Of a stretch of 46,946 bases of DNA, positions 1 to 9,909 are shown piece by piece. How positions within the stretch are numbered: the first letter of the stretch is position 1; the number at the start of each line of letters is the position of its first letter. The notes under the pieces are model-generated. The model made no database searches and was not told the DNA's origin. It was given only the letters and a program-made list of their open reading frames with translations. Source of the DNA: Priapulus caudatus (Eukaryota; Priapulida; Priapulimorpha; Priapulimorphida; Priapulidae); the NCBI RefSeq assembly GCF_000485595.1, contig NW_014577071.1, positions 345,407 through 392,352 of the forward strand, given 5' to 3'. The position numbers were made by a program, and so were the translations under genes.

Positions 1-180
1 TTCACCACTCCTCCATGTTACCTCTCATTCACCACTCCTCCATGTTACCTCTCATTCACCACTCCTCCATGTTACCTTTCATTCGCCACTCATTTCTGTG
101 TCACTACCCATCAGTTGCACAACCATCTATCTACTAATGCCCACCTATACATTGATTACCGATCTGCATAGACCGCGCAT
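1..180. repeat. 27-bp tandem repeat
   Basis: Three near-perfect copies of a 27-bp unit beginning TTCACCACTCCTCCATG occupy 1-81, then the sequence degenerates. The array continues off the left edge. Confidence 0.9.
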
Positions 181-796
181 CCACAGATGAACACACACTC
201 ATCCACAGTTAATTACCTATCCATGCACACCCACCCCATATACTTGCACAATCACCTATTCACACGTGACCACTCATCCACACATGACCACCTGTACACG
301 CGCAGCCGACTATCCACGTATGCTCATTTACACATGCGTGACCACCCCGTACCCCACCCAGCCACCGCACACCTCTCCCTCCGCTCACGCACCACCTCTC
401 CTACACTTATCAGCACGCAGATATACATGCACCACCACCCACCCGCGTCCGACCACCTACACCTGCATGGCCATCCATCCATGCCCGACCACATTCGACC
501 ATCCATCCACACACTACTACTGAAACACGCGCGCGCTACCTCTAATCAAAGCACTGATCCGTGGGTACTTTTGATGTGCATACATGCGCCCTATATTAGC
601 GCTACACGGCTCGCCTACCCTAAGAGGACTAGACTGGGGAGCGAACTCGAGCAAGCATGCTGTAGGGCCGCATCTGTCGTCGCCTGTCCAAACATGTGAT
701 CACTTATGCCACTGTCTTTGCGCATCTGCTTTTTCTCCAATGTCCACGCGGCAACCTTGACCAACCCGCCTTCAGTTTGCTCCCGCCTACTTTTAG
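181..796. repeat. Degenerate CCACC/ACAC-rich minisatellite and intron end
   Basis: About 180-530 is a C/A-rich degenerate repeat with recurring ATGACCACC- and CATCCA-like words. Open frames through it are by-products of the composition bias. From 530 to 796 I see only unique sequence before the ETS exon acceptor. Confidence 0.6.
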
Positions 797-897
797 ATTC
801 GGAGAAGGATCGGGCTTCACTCGAAAACGTGCCGTCGAACTTTTACGAGTCTTCCGTGTGCGGACCGGAGTTCAACGAGTTCTTCCAGGAGGGGTAT

Positions 898-929
<32 letters not shown>

Positions 930-1030
930 ACAGCAGCAGCAACAGCAACAGCAGCAGCAGCAGCAGCAGGAGCACAATAAGATCCACAATATTACGTCTA
1001 TGCCGAGCCACCAGCCGTTCGTTCACGAAA
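797..1030 (+). CDS. Ets1: ETS1/2 exon with polyglutamine tract
   Basis: The acceptor is chosen at the pyrimidine-rich run ending TTTTAG at 796, and the donor is GTGAGT at 1031. The exon encodes an acidic/aromatic segment ([19 protein letters not shown]) followed by 24 Gln at about 897-968. The tract uses mixed CAG/CAA codons, so it is not a pure CAG run. The 5' limit is the least certain boundary of this gene, since another AG lies upstream near 776. Confidence 0.75.
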
Positions 1031-4000
1031 GTGAGTAGTCGTCTTCACTAGCTAGTCTTGTCTTGTCACTTGTGTAGCTGACATGTTTGATACAGATTGA
1101 AAAGGAATTGAGCTGCAAGTTAGAAGACAAATGCATTAGTAGAAAAACTAATCTGTTAGGGTTTGATCAGAAAGAACGGATCGTCAATAATCTGTTATTG
1201 ATTTTCATTTGTCTATGATTCTTTGCGATAGATATATATTCCTTTTAGAAGAAATATGCAAGTACGAGACATTATTGTAACATGGACATGGACATTCATC
1301 ATTTCTACATGAACTCGCATCCCTGTTTACATTATTGTTGATCAGTATAACTTTGAATGTATTGTGGTGGTGACTATACATACGATTGTGTGTCCTACAT
1401 GCACGTTTTTTTTGCTTCTAGGTCACACATATCAGTTATCGGACAGCATGCACACGCTGAACGATATCAATTCGGAGGAGGCGTTGATCATGCCTGGATA
1501 CGATGACTCCAGCGAGTATCACGGTCTGGAGGGTCCGCCGCCGACCAACGGTTACCTGGAGGGAAGTCCGAATGAGTTCTACAGTAGGCACACACCACTG
1601 TTGCAACAGGAGCAGAAATATAGACCAACCTACCAGCGACATCATCAAAATATGTACAGAGGTGAGAAGGCATAGCATTCCTCCCGAAATGTTTCTGTGT
1701 AGTCTGTCACTACTTCTGCAACTGTCTTTTCAGTGGTAGTAAGACCAGACACTTAATACTAAGTTCAAGGGCGTAGCCAGGAATTTGGATTGGGGGGGGG
1801 TCCTCGAGCGAGTAACAAATTTTTTTTCCGAGTTAAATGTAAAAATAGTGCTTCAAAATCAATTTAGATGCTGTTTTGTTCAATACTATTTCTTCTGCAG
1901 CTCTTTTTTTTGAATTTTTGAATTTTTGAATTTAAAAAAAAATTCTTTTTCGATTTTGATTTTGATTGGGGTGGTCCTAGGGCCCCAGGACCCCCCCCCT
2001 GGCTACGCGCTTGACTAAGTTAGACCGATTGAAATACTACGATGGCTCGGAGTGACTTTCTTCTAACGTTATATCGGTGTGGATTTCTTTTTTCGTAAAA
2101 TGGACTAATGTTGTGTGTTGTGTGAACGTGTGAACGTGTGAACGTGATGGGATTTTGTGACCGGTTGCTGACTCAGCATAATCTGTCTAAAAATCTGTCC
2201 TGGTTCAGGTGGCGATGTTTCGAGCATTCTGCAAACGATTGCACTTGACAAATGATAACGATCAAATGACAGTTTTTTTGTTAGCTGTAAATATGCTTGC
2301 CAAAAGATAAAAAAGTTTAAATGTTTTTGCCAAAGTTTAAAATTAGCAATTTTGACGTACTCGTGTATACCAATTTCTGTTTTCGTAGTGAATTTTTGCA
2401 CGATAAGTTATCCCACGATAGAGTGTCTGTATGAGTGAGAAGCTGGAGAAACATACCCAATGACCTACTCATTCAGCAAATAATTTTTAACGAAATTTTG
2501 TGTTGCTTCGACCATCTGCAATCAATGATTGCTGCGGCAAAGCCGTTTTTCAAACCTAGTCTGTTGAGTTGTCTGTCAAAGCTAATCAATCGTCTGTCGA
2601 AACTAGTCTGTCTTGTCCCCTCGTCTCACTCTTTCCTCTCGCTCGGCACATCTCACGACACTCGCACTCAATCTAGCGATCGCACGACCTTCACAACTCA
2701 GCGAAAGACAATTTTGTTAATAATTATAATATTCCTAATAATAATCAACTTATACTTACCTGATAACTAGACTAATTAACTTAATAATAACTTAATAATA
2801 TTAATTATTAAGTTATTATGAATTTATATTAATATTAATTTCGTGATTTGATTCGTTCTGTCAGGGCCCTGCGAAGCGCCGCACATGATGGAACACCAGG
2901 GCCGCTTCCAGGGCATCTACGAGCCGCCATTCCAGACGGTTCCGTCATCGATGAGTGAGGGATGGCCGACGGCGGACGGCATGGTCGGCATGGCGACGCA
3001 GCAGACGGGCGGATACGCACCGCTGCGAGACATGCTGCAGCACGGCGGCGGCAGCGGCGCCGGTGGAGAGTCGAAGCCGGTCATACAGGCGGCAGCCCTC
3101 GCCGGATACTCAGGTAGAGACGGTGGCGATTTCTTGCGTCGTCGTTGCCGCGGCGGCGGAATCGTGAAGGTGATGCTTGCGCTGTCGCCTTGCGCACTTT
3201 TTGAATGTTCGTCTCTTAGGTAGAGACGGTGACGATTTCTTGCGTCGCCGTGGCGGAGGCGAATCGTGAAGGGGCGGTTGCACGGCGCCTTCTTTAAATG
3301 TTTCGTGGGCTCTACCCATCTATCTTTCTGACTGAATGTTTTGTGGCTCTATCTATCGCGTTCGCAGTTCCGTGCCAAAAAATGTGCCTAAAAAACTATG
3401 GGCGTGTGTTATGAATGTGATAAAATATACTGATATGATATGATGTGACGCGATGAGATGTGACGTGACACGACCCAATATATATCCCGACCCAATGTGA
3501 TATTATATATATTTTTTATATACATATATATTATAGTATTAAGTATCGATCAATTGTAATAGATTTTGCCTAGCTGTGAACATTAGTAAATGGTGTAACG
3601 TTACCTAGAGCGAGACAAGCGACAGAGAGACATTTCGTTTATCTAAACGTCATCGAAAAGTTCATTTAACTAAACGTCGTCGAAACGTTCATTTAACTAA
3701 ACGTCATCAAAATGTTCGTTTAACTAAACGTCATCAAAACGTTCGTTTAACTAAACGTCGTCGAAACGTCATCGAAAAGTTTGTTTAACTAAATGTCATC
3801 GAAAAGTTTATTTAACTAAACATCATCGAAACGTTTGTCGAAACGTTCGATCTAATCGTTAATCGTTCGATCTAAACGTCATCGTAACGTAACATCGTGC
3901 ATCGCGTCGTAGTTACGCTCACTGAACTAGCTGAAGGGCAGCTTTTCAATATTTGACGTAGTCGTTGCCTCTCTGATGCCCTCAGGCAGTGGACCAATAC

Positions 4001-4982
4001 AGCTGTGGCAGTTTCTGCTGGAGCTGCTCACGGATAAGAGCTGCCAGCACTTCATCGCGTGGACGGGCGACGGCTGGGAGTTCAAGTTGTCCGACCCGGA
4101 CGAGGTGGCACGGCGCTGGGGAATCCGCAAGAACAAGCCAAAAATGAACTACGAGAAGCTGTCGCGGGGGTTGAGGTACGGCGTAACTCGTGTCTGCTGC
4201 TAGATTTTGTCGGTCCTGTTTCCGTTACTAGACGGTTCGTTGAAGGGCGTTTGGGTCGGTGTGTATTCGCACAAAAAAGGTGCAAATAAAAGCCAAAAAT
4301 TAGCTACGAGAAGCTGTTGCGGGGTTGAGGTACGGCGTAACTCGTGTCTGCTGCTAGATTTTGTCGTCTGTTTGTGTCGAGGTGCAAAAACATTTAAAAT
4401 AAACTCGACCTGGTTTATGATTGTACAGGCCCCTGAAAATATATTTTCTATACGTGACATTGATGTAGTCACTACTGATACAGAGGCAGTGGTCGCGTGT
4501 TGTTGGATTTTGAGTAGATCCGATCGGCATTTTTATAACCTTTGCAAGTTTATTCTCGATGACATGCCCGACAGATGTTTTTTTTTTAAATCCTGCAACT
4601 TGCGAGAAGGACTGATAAAAGTTCACGTGTTTTGCCTCGATCTAAGCGTCGATATCTTGCAGGACGATAACAATTTGTTAGTTGTCTTATCCGATCGGAC
4701 CGGATGCGGTTTTTTTTCTGCGCAACGGGCACTGAATAAACCACTGTAGATATTTCAATATCATTCAATATTGTTATATATTATTCAATATATATATATA
4801 TATAAATCAATTTGTTACTCCGATGTTGCAGGTACTATTATGACAAGAACATCATCCACAAGACTGCGGGTAAGCGCTACGTGTACAGATTCGTCTGTGA
4901 CCTGCAGAGCTTGCTAGGATTCACGCCAGAGGAGCTGCATCGCCTCGTCGACGTCAAACCAGAGCCGAAGGAAGCCGAGTGA
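797..4982 (+). CDS. Ets1: ETS1/2-family transcription factor (3' five exons)
   Basis: This is a sequence-specific nuclear transcription factor of the ETS1/ETS2 (Pointed) class, which binds GGAA cores downstream of Ras/MAPK signalling. Coding exons are 797-1030, 1422-1661, 2865-3113, 3986-4175 and 4832-4982; every junction is GT-AG and phases agree, giving 354 codons plus stop after a split first codon. Order of parts: a low-complexity region with 24 consecutive Gln, a Ser/Pro/Tyr-rich linker, the ETS1-like [14 protein letters not shown] stretch, then the ETS domain ([25 protein letters not shown], recognition helix [16 protein letters not shown] with both DNA-contact arginines), ending [10 protein letters not shown]. 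The domain is nearly identical to vertebrate ETS1 as I recall it and unlike GABPA. The Pointed domain and start codon must lie off the left edge. The intron that splits the recognition-helix Arg codon looks intact. Confidence 0.95.
1422..1661 (+). CDS. Ets1: ETS1/2 linker exon
   Basis: It is bounded by a T-rich acceptor (TTGCTTCTAG) and a GTGAG donor, and keeps phase with both neighbours. It encodes a Ser/Pro/Tyr/Gln-rich linker without a recognisable domain, containing acidic EE and SPNEFY motifs. It is probably disordered transactivation sequence. Confidence 0.85.
1766..2013. mobile_element. hAT-type MITE, copy 1
   Basis: A 248-bp element in the intron between ETS exons 1422-1661 and 2865-3113. 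It starts CAAGGGCGTAGCCAGG and ends in the inverted form CCTGGCTACGCGCTTG. It is flanked by a perfect 8-bp target-site duplication, ACTAAGTT (1758-1765 and 2014-2021). An 8-bp duplication with short TIRs is the hAT hallmark. There is no coding capacity. Confidence 0.88.
2784..2819. repeat. AT-rich palindrome
   Basis: ATAATAACTTAATAAT is followed by its inverse, ending ATTATTAAGTTATTAT, about 45 bp before the acceptor of the ETS exon at 2865. It may fold in the pre-mRNA. Confidence 0.6.
2865..3113 (+). CDS. Ets1: ETS1/2 exon preceding the ETS domain
   Basis: The acceptor TTCTGTCAG and donor GTAGAG are in phase. It encodes a Met/Gly/Gln-rich linker that ends in [13 protein letters not shown], the segment directly N-terminal to the ETS domain in ETS1/2 proteins. 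The donor site and the start of the next intron are duplicated in tandem (second copy at 3220). Confidence 0.92.
3114..3330. repeat. Tandem duplication of intron start with 5' splice site
   Basis: The first roughly 106 bp after the exon (starting GTAGAGACGGTGGCGATTTC) recur from 3220 (GTAGAGACGGTGACGATTTC). The second copy is preceded by TTAG, giving a second plausible donor. Confidence 0.85.
3634..3888. repeat. 27-bp minisatellite before the ETS-domain exon
   Basis: About eight to nine units of the type TTCGTTTAACTAAACGTC-(A/G)TCGAAACG run in register at 27 bp (3634, 3661, 3688, 3715, 3742) and then degrade. It ends about 100 bp before the exon acceptor at 3985. Confidence 0.92.
3986..4175 (+). 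CDS. Ets1: ETS domain, N-terminal exon
   Basis: It encodes [20 protein letters not shown] through the recognition helix up to the first two bases of an Arg codon. The donor GTACGG at 4176 splits that codon, and the next exon restores Arg-Tyr-Tyr-Tyr. One visible departure from the usual ETS1 sequence is Ile in [11 protein letters not shown], where Lys is typical. Confidence 0.97.
4291..4366 (+). pseudogene. Duplicated 3' end of ETS-domain exon (decoy exon end)
   Basis: It copies about 4136-4211, that is the last 40 nt of the ETS exon, its GTACGG donor and 35 nt of intron. Changes such as AATTAGCTACGAGAAG and the loss of bases in the GGGGG run break the frame. The copied donor is at 4330. Confidence 0.85.
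4832..4982 (+). CDS. Ets1: ETS domain C-terminal exon and stop
   Basis: The acceptor GTTGCAG precedes GTACTATTATGAC, giving [20 protein letters not shown], the end of the ETS domain ([10 protein letters not shown]) and a short acidic tail. The stop is TGA at 4980-4982. The stop-codon context (GCCGAGTGAAC) recurs about 60 bp downstream, near 5034, as a small imperfect duplication. Confidence 0.97.
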
Positions 4983-5640
4983 ACATGTGCATGCGGTGCG
5001 TGCGGTTCACGCGGTATGTTCTTTGCGAGGGACGCCGAGTGAACGTGTGCGTGTAGTGGCATGTTCCTTGCTCAGTGGGAGGGACGCTGGACCGTTCGTT
5101 CGATTGTTCGAGAGCGCTCGTGCGGACGGGATGTACATACGCTGCGTCGTCGGAACGCCGACGTCGGGACGTGAGGGGACGTTATCGCGGACGTCGCATT
5201 GAGCCCGCAGACGCATCGAACGCCGAAAAACAGTGTGAGCGTCGCTCGCTCGATCGCGGCGCGGAGTCGGGAGCCGGACACTTCTCTTGCGTCGAAGTTT
5301 TGCGAAGGACGGAGACGGACGCTGGCGTCGCACGCGCAGCGGTACGACCGAAGCTTGCTGGACAAATGTGTGCGAGCGGGCCGGCGCGGCGAGTGGAATC
5401 GTCGTCGCCAGAGGGGAGCACCTGGCATGCTGCTGCCTCCGAAGATCGCTTTACCGGCTCTGTCGTGCACCAGGCGTGCGCGGTTACCGTCGTGGTGCAC
5501 ATCTCGAGGGAGAAGGATGCGCGTGAGTGGCACAAGAATGACCACGAATATAAGCAGGAGGCTGCGAAAGATTTAAAAAAAAACTGTGAAAGCGCCAGTT
5601 TGTCGAGGAAAATTGGTCTATTTTCTTTTTTTGTTCACGC
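4983..5640. other. GC-rich 3' flank of ETS, probable 3'UTR
   Basis: This follows the ETS stop. It is rich in CG dinucleotides compared with the AT-rich sequence beyond 5850. Several overlapping open frames on both strands are expected from that composition. No homology is recognisable, so I treat it as transcribed 3'UTR. Confidence 0.5.
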
Positions 5641-5708
5641 TGAGACTGGTCTGTGATACATGCTACTGTTTCTCAGTGTTGTCTGTGCCACTGTTGCGAC
5701 TGGAACTT

Positions 5709-5798
5709 GGGGGGCGGGAGTCGTGTGTGGGGGGCGGGAGTCGTGTGTGGTGGGTGGGAGTTGAGTGTGGTGGGTGGGAGTTGAGTGTGGGGGGAGGG
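5709..5798. repeat. 20-bp G-rich minisatellite
   Basis: Four to five copies of a 20-bp unit occur, first GGGGCGGGAGTCGTGTGTGG and then the variant TGGGTGGGAGTTGAGTGTGG. Its runs of G could form quadruplexes on this strand. Confidence 0.85.
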
Positions 5799-7709
5799 GT
5801 GCTGTCTTGGGCAGCCGTTTGTGCACAAGATGTGTAACAAAATCGTGTATTGAGAACGGCCATAAACCAAAGTTGGCTCTTGTCTGAACTAATGTTTTTG
5901 CAGTTCAAGGGTTCCCACCGTTTCTGGATCTCGGAAGAATTCCAGAAATTTCTAAGTGTTAACCAACTGTGTATATTTCTCATTATAATGAATCCTATCA
6001 TTAAGCAGAATTTATATGTAAAGTTAATATTTTAGCTATTCATGTGCCAGTATAATATTATCTTAAACTAAAATTTGTTCAATAGATGTGAAACCCCATC
6101 TATTGGCATAAATAAAAATGACGGAAGGCAGCCATGAACCTCTACTGTAATAATAACATAAAATACTGTAGAAAATTGTTTCTTTTTAATCAGAACACTT
6201 TCATTTTTAAATGGCTTGATGCTTTCTATGTAAAGTGAACTGTTGTAATGTTAACTAATACCTTAACACCTATGTGCTAGATTGAGTATTTTTGGCTATT
6301 ATGTATAATCAGAGAATCCTGAACCTTTTGATCAGTTAAAGGATTTTTCTGCTTTACATTTTCATATAACTGATCTGAAAGTAAAGGGCCTAATTATTTT
6401 TTTCTCACCATCTGAGATAGTGAGGTGCTTTTACATGGCTTGGAGGGAACCCTATAATTGCTATACTAGAGGCCACAATTATGTCATGTTATTATAGGTT
6501 ATACCTTTATGTACAGGTAGTAAAAATGTTTATTTTGTAAAATAGAATTACCTTAGAGAGCAGATATTTTTCGTATAACCTTGTGCTGATATAAAACGTG
6601 GGGTGCGCCATGTTGTCATGTTATAATATTACTAGAGTGCTAACAAGTAGTTTGTGCACTCCAGTATGGTGTCTTTGTAGGTGTAACTCAATCGAAAATT
6701 GATATTGCATTGCCTGAAGGACGCATGAAAAGTAAAGGTTGTTCATTGCAATAAAAATGCATTATCTGTACCCTTAAAGCTGGGAGTGTCCCCATTACGA
6801 ATCTTCGACAAGGAATCGCTTCCTATTCTTCTGTGCCCGCCCATTCATGCTCGAAATTAGTTGGCCCTGTTCAGCACTTTTCTGTTATGTTATTTGTTGG
6901 TTTTTGGTGGCTATTCTGGGTATTCTGCCCTAGAAAAAAAAGTTATTATTTATGAAGGTAAAGGTTACAGGGCCCCTCTGAAATGTAGCTCTGCATGCCA
7001 GTGTAGAGAACTGATTGAGTCTAGCAAGGAATCTAGAATCATCTATATCCATAAACGTCTCTGCTAATAACCTGGGGTGTTACTGTTAACAGATTATATT
7101 TTATACGGGAACGTAGTGTTTATACGCGTAAATATTCTGTATTGGCGGACTTTCTCAACGCTATGCGGACGTCACGACGTAAACACGTGTCAGTGATTAT
7201 AGTATGTTAGTTCTGCCTTTCCCGATATGTCGCAATGTGAACGAAGGAAAGACGGTGGGCAAGTAATCTCAAATTCTGCACTCATTACAATGTCAGGCTG
7301 GGCTTAAGATATTATTATATTGATAAAGATTATTCGACATATTTTTCTCGATATCGTGAACATTACATAATGAAGTGGCTTTCAGTTCGTATTGAAATTT
7401 TATCTCGCGCTGATTTTTGAGTAAAATGTCAATATGAAATATTCTGTAACATAGTTCTTTGTCATTATACATATATATATACATATTGTTTATATCACAG
7501 CATTGTTGTCCTATAATACGGACGTCAGAAACGCATTTTGTGATGAAGTGAGGAGCTGTTACAAAATAAAATAAAATGTGTACTTTTATTTCAATATGAC
7601 CTATATGTGCTCATTTTATTAATTTATTTATTTGTCGCACATTGAATATGTTACATCTAACATAACTGCAACCTTATTATGGCATAAATTATGTGTTTGA
7701 CACAATCAA

Positions 7710-7735
7710 ATATCAAACACACATGTGTTTGATAT
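7710..7735. repeat. Small palindrome
   Basis: The arms are ATATCAAACACA and TGTGTTTGATAT, with two bases between them. Confidence 0.65.
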
Positions 7736-7941
7736 GTGTTTGACTATCTACAATACGTCTAAGCATTGCAAAACATCGCCATTGTTTAGAATTTCTTCTG
7801 CGCTTGATTATAATGGTGGTGCAACCATTTGCACAACAACGAGTCGATTCAGTGAGGGTACTGTATTGTAATAGAAATCGCTATTAATTACAGTCTTTTC
7901 TGATGTAACCCAAATCAAAGCTGCCAATTTACGTGTCCTAT

Positions 7942-8035
7942 TGTGTGTATGTGTGTGCGTGCATGCGCGCGCGCGTGCGTGCGTGCGGGCGGGCGGCGTG
8001 TGCGCGTGCGGGTGCTTGTGTGCTTGCGCGCGTGC
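7942..8035. repeat. GT/GC alternating tract
   Basis: Alternating purine-pyrimidine sequence, first GT-rich and then GCGTGC-rich. Such tracts are candidates for left-handed DNA. Confidence 0.7.
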
Positions 8036-8336
8036 GGCTTTTTTTCATTGGTTGCGGGCATGATGAAAGCTAGTGTGTTTCTCTGCTGCAGTCGGTGATT
8101 TGGGGACTGCTTATTAGAGCACGCTTTCTGACAAAATTACCGGAAGCAAACGTTCTGTGTATACGACACAATTATATAGCCGTACCTATGCTTTCGTTCA
8201 GGCAGTAAATTTACATAGATGACATGCACCTGCAAATATAATAATTGGCATTCCCCTCCGCCGCCTCAGAGTCAAGTATATTCAGTGAAGAGAGGTTGAG
8301 AGAACACACCCTCGCTCTTTTATATCTCTGCATTAA

Positions 8337-8384
8337 ATCAAGAGCTAATAATACCTTATTATTAGTAGTGTTATTAGCTCTTAA
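8337..8384. repeat. Small palindrome
   Basis: ATCAAGAGCTAATAATA pairs with the inverse TATTAGCTCTTAAT across a short AT-rich loop. Confidence 0.6.
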
Positions 8385-8795
8385 TTAAATTTATCCCACA
8401 ACGCGCAAAGCGTACCTCCTTTACTGCGCACTTATTATGCGTGTTTCACAGAGCAATACACGTTTTTGCGTCACCTGTAACACGGAACTGAAGAGATCAT
8501 GGGGGTTCATGGCACTTCGTATAATTTTAATATAGGTCTGGCCATATATTAACAGACCGATGAAATATATTATTATTATACCTGATTAGTATAGGATATC
8601 GGTTGTTGGATTAGACCGAGACTCGTTTTGTGCGCCTATGGCACCGTGAAAAATACGAGTGATAGATTATAAGTGGCAATATACCGATTTTCGCTTATTT
8701 GTTTCCGAATGCAGTAATACTACATGTATAGCATTTAGTTCGATTTTTTTTATTTGAAGTACAGCGTAGAAGCGCTGGTAAACCGTAGCAATAAA

Positions 8796-8829
8796 ATCAG
8801 GAGTTTATCAATATTGATAGACTCCTGAT
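8796..8829. repeat. Small palindrome
   Basis: ATCAGGAGTTTATCAAT pairs with ATTGATAGACTCCTGAT with one mismatch and no loop. Confidence 0.85.
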
Positions 8830-9071
8830 AAAATGTACTAAAATGTGATTACTTAGTGACACATTGTCGTTACTACAGTGTATAACCTAAGCAAAGCACT
8901 GTTTATCAGGGTAAACTGTGATACGATAGCTGTTCCTCGTCTTCGACATAGTACCCTTTACTCTGAAGACCAATCATGATGGGGTAATGAGGTAACTTAC
9001 CGTTTAGCATATGATAGCGGCTATCGTATCTGAATAAGCCGAACAGACGATCTTGGATTTCGCAACGTGGA

Positions 9072-9096
9072 TGACGTCACAACTGGCGCATGCGTA
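9072..9096. promoter_or_regulatory. CRE and NRF1-like sites, candidate ARMC3 promoter
   Basis: TGACGTCA (9072-9079) is a full CRE, and GCGCATGCGTA (9086-9096) is close to the NRF1 consensus. They lie about 770 bp before the ARMC3 start codon in a more GC-rich patch. The assignment to ARMC3 is inferred from position. Confidence 0.5.
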
Positions 9097-9387
9097 GATG
9101 ATTCTGGTGACACGTGCGCGATAGTTACTGTATTTCGATGATGGCTCCTGTTTGTTTTGGTAAGTTAATTACTAGAGCATTCGTTCGCACGAACTTACAC
9201 GGACTCACGGAGATGTATATAATGTCCCCTGCTTTTTCTCACACCTCGGTTCACTCTTGTATGACAATCGAACGCGCGTTTCACGCTCTCATTGTTTGTG
9301 GTTGCGCTCGCTCTGAGATGTAACTATGGTAACCGTAATGTTGTCGCTACCATAATAATAATTATGGTCGCTACGATCACTGGCATT

Positions 9388-9399
9388 GTCCATGGCAAC
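9388..9399. promoter_or_regulatory. X-box-like half site (RFX)
   Basis: GTCCATGGCAAC holds a perfect right half of the RFX X-box (CCATGGCAAC) with a degenerate left half. RFX factors drive ciliary genes and ARMC3 is cilium-linked, so the site is plausible but unproven. Confidence 0.35.
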
Positions 9400-9798
9400 A
9401 GTTATATGATTACCATGGGAAAATATGGTAGACTCTTTGGACGTAGGAGCTTTGTTAGTAAGCGCTCATGAGAGTGAGACTTAGCATTGGTTGGCTCACT
9501 GATAATGTTGGCAAGTAACAGGTTGAGTAAGTTTTTCTTTATGTTTATTCGCATGCAATTAGAATTTATTTACATTATTACAATTTGTATTAAAATTCGT
9601 CGCACGTGCTAAATTCTATGAGTAAATATTTCCCAACTCACTGCTGTGCCACGTACAAGTGTATTAATTTTGTACAAATCAATGCATATGCAAATCACGG
9701 CATCCTAAACCCGTTGAGTCTTCAGTGTTGCATCTCGAACCTGTTTGCGAAATGATGTGATTACATTTACAAATTCTCCAGCTGTTTCTCTTGGGGCT

Positions 9799-9847
9799 CA
9801 TTAGGTGAAGTCATAAGGTGAGGTCATTAGGTGAAGTCATAAGGTAT
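9799..9847. repeat. 26-bp direct repeat in ARMC3 5' leader
   Basis: CATTAGGTGAAGTCATAAGG occurs twice, separated by TGAGGT, ending 9 bp before the ATG. Each copy carries GGTGA and GGTAT words that resemble splice donors. Confidence 0.75.
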
Positions 9848-9855
9848 TCATCAGG

Positions 9856-9909
9856 ATGGGTCCAAAAAGACAAGGAAAGAATGAAGCCAAGTCACCATCG
9901 CTTGATATG
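9856..9909 (+). CDS. ARMC3: ARMC3 exon 1 with start codon
   Basis: ATG at 9856 opens a Lys-rich leader ([18 protein letters not shown]) and the exon ends at a GTACAT donor. Exon 2 then starts [15 protein letters not shown], which aligns with the vertebrate N-terminus (DVFDPLMIESKKAATVV), so this start is well supported. Confidence 0.85.

Larger units (their letters stand above)
5840..9060. other. AT-rich intergenic sequence, no gene seen
   Basis: No exon-like frame with homology was found on either strand. It holds AATAAA signals (for example 6111-6116 and 7565-7575) that could end the ETS transcript, a GT/GC alternating run at 7942-8035, and three small palindromes (7710, 8337, 8796). A 68-codon frame near 6861 begins at TTG and is not convincing. 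Confidence 0.5.

Noticed and set aside
187-699. 170-codon open frame at the left end
   Set aside because: It follows the C/A-rich degenerate minisatellite, shows His/Thr/Ser/Pro bias on several frames at once and has no domain.
5075-5656. 193-codon frame (and opposite-strand frames) after the ETS stop
   Set aside because: CG-rich sequence gives overlapping long frames on both strands; no homology, no exon signals, and the position suits 3'UTR.
6861-7067. Possible small secreted protein with hydrophobic N-terminus
   Set aside because: The frame starts at TTG, there is no ATG in a suitable place, and no splice or promoter context supports it.
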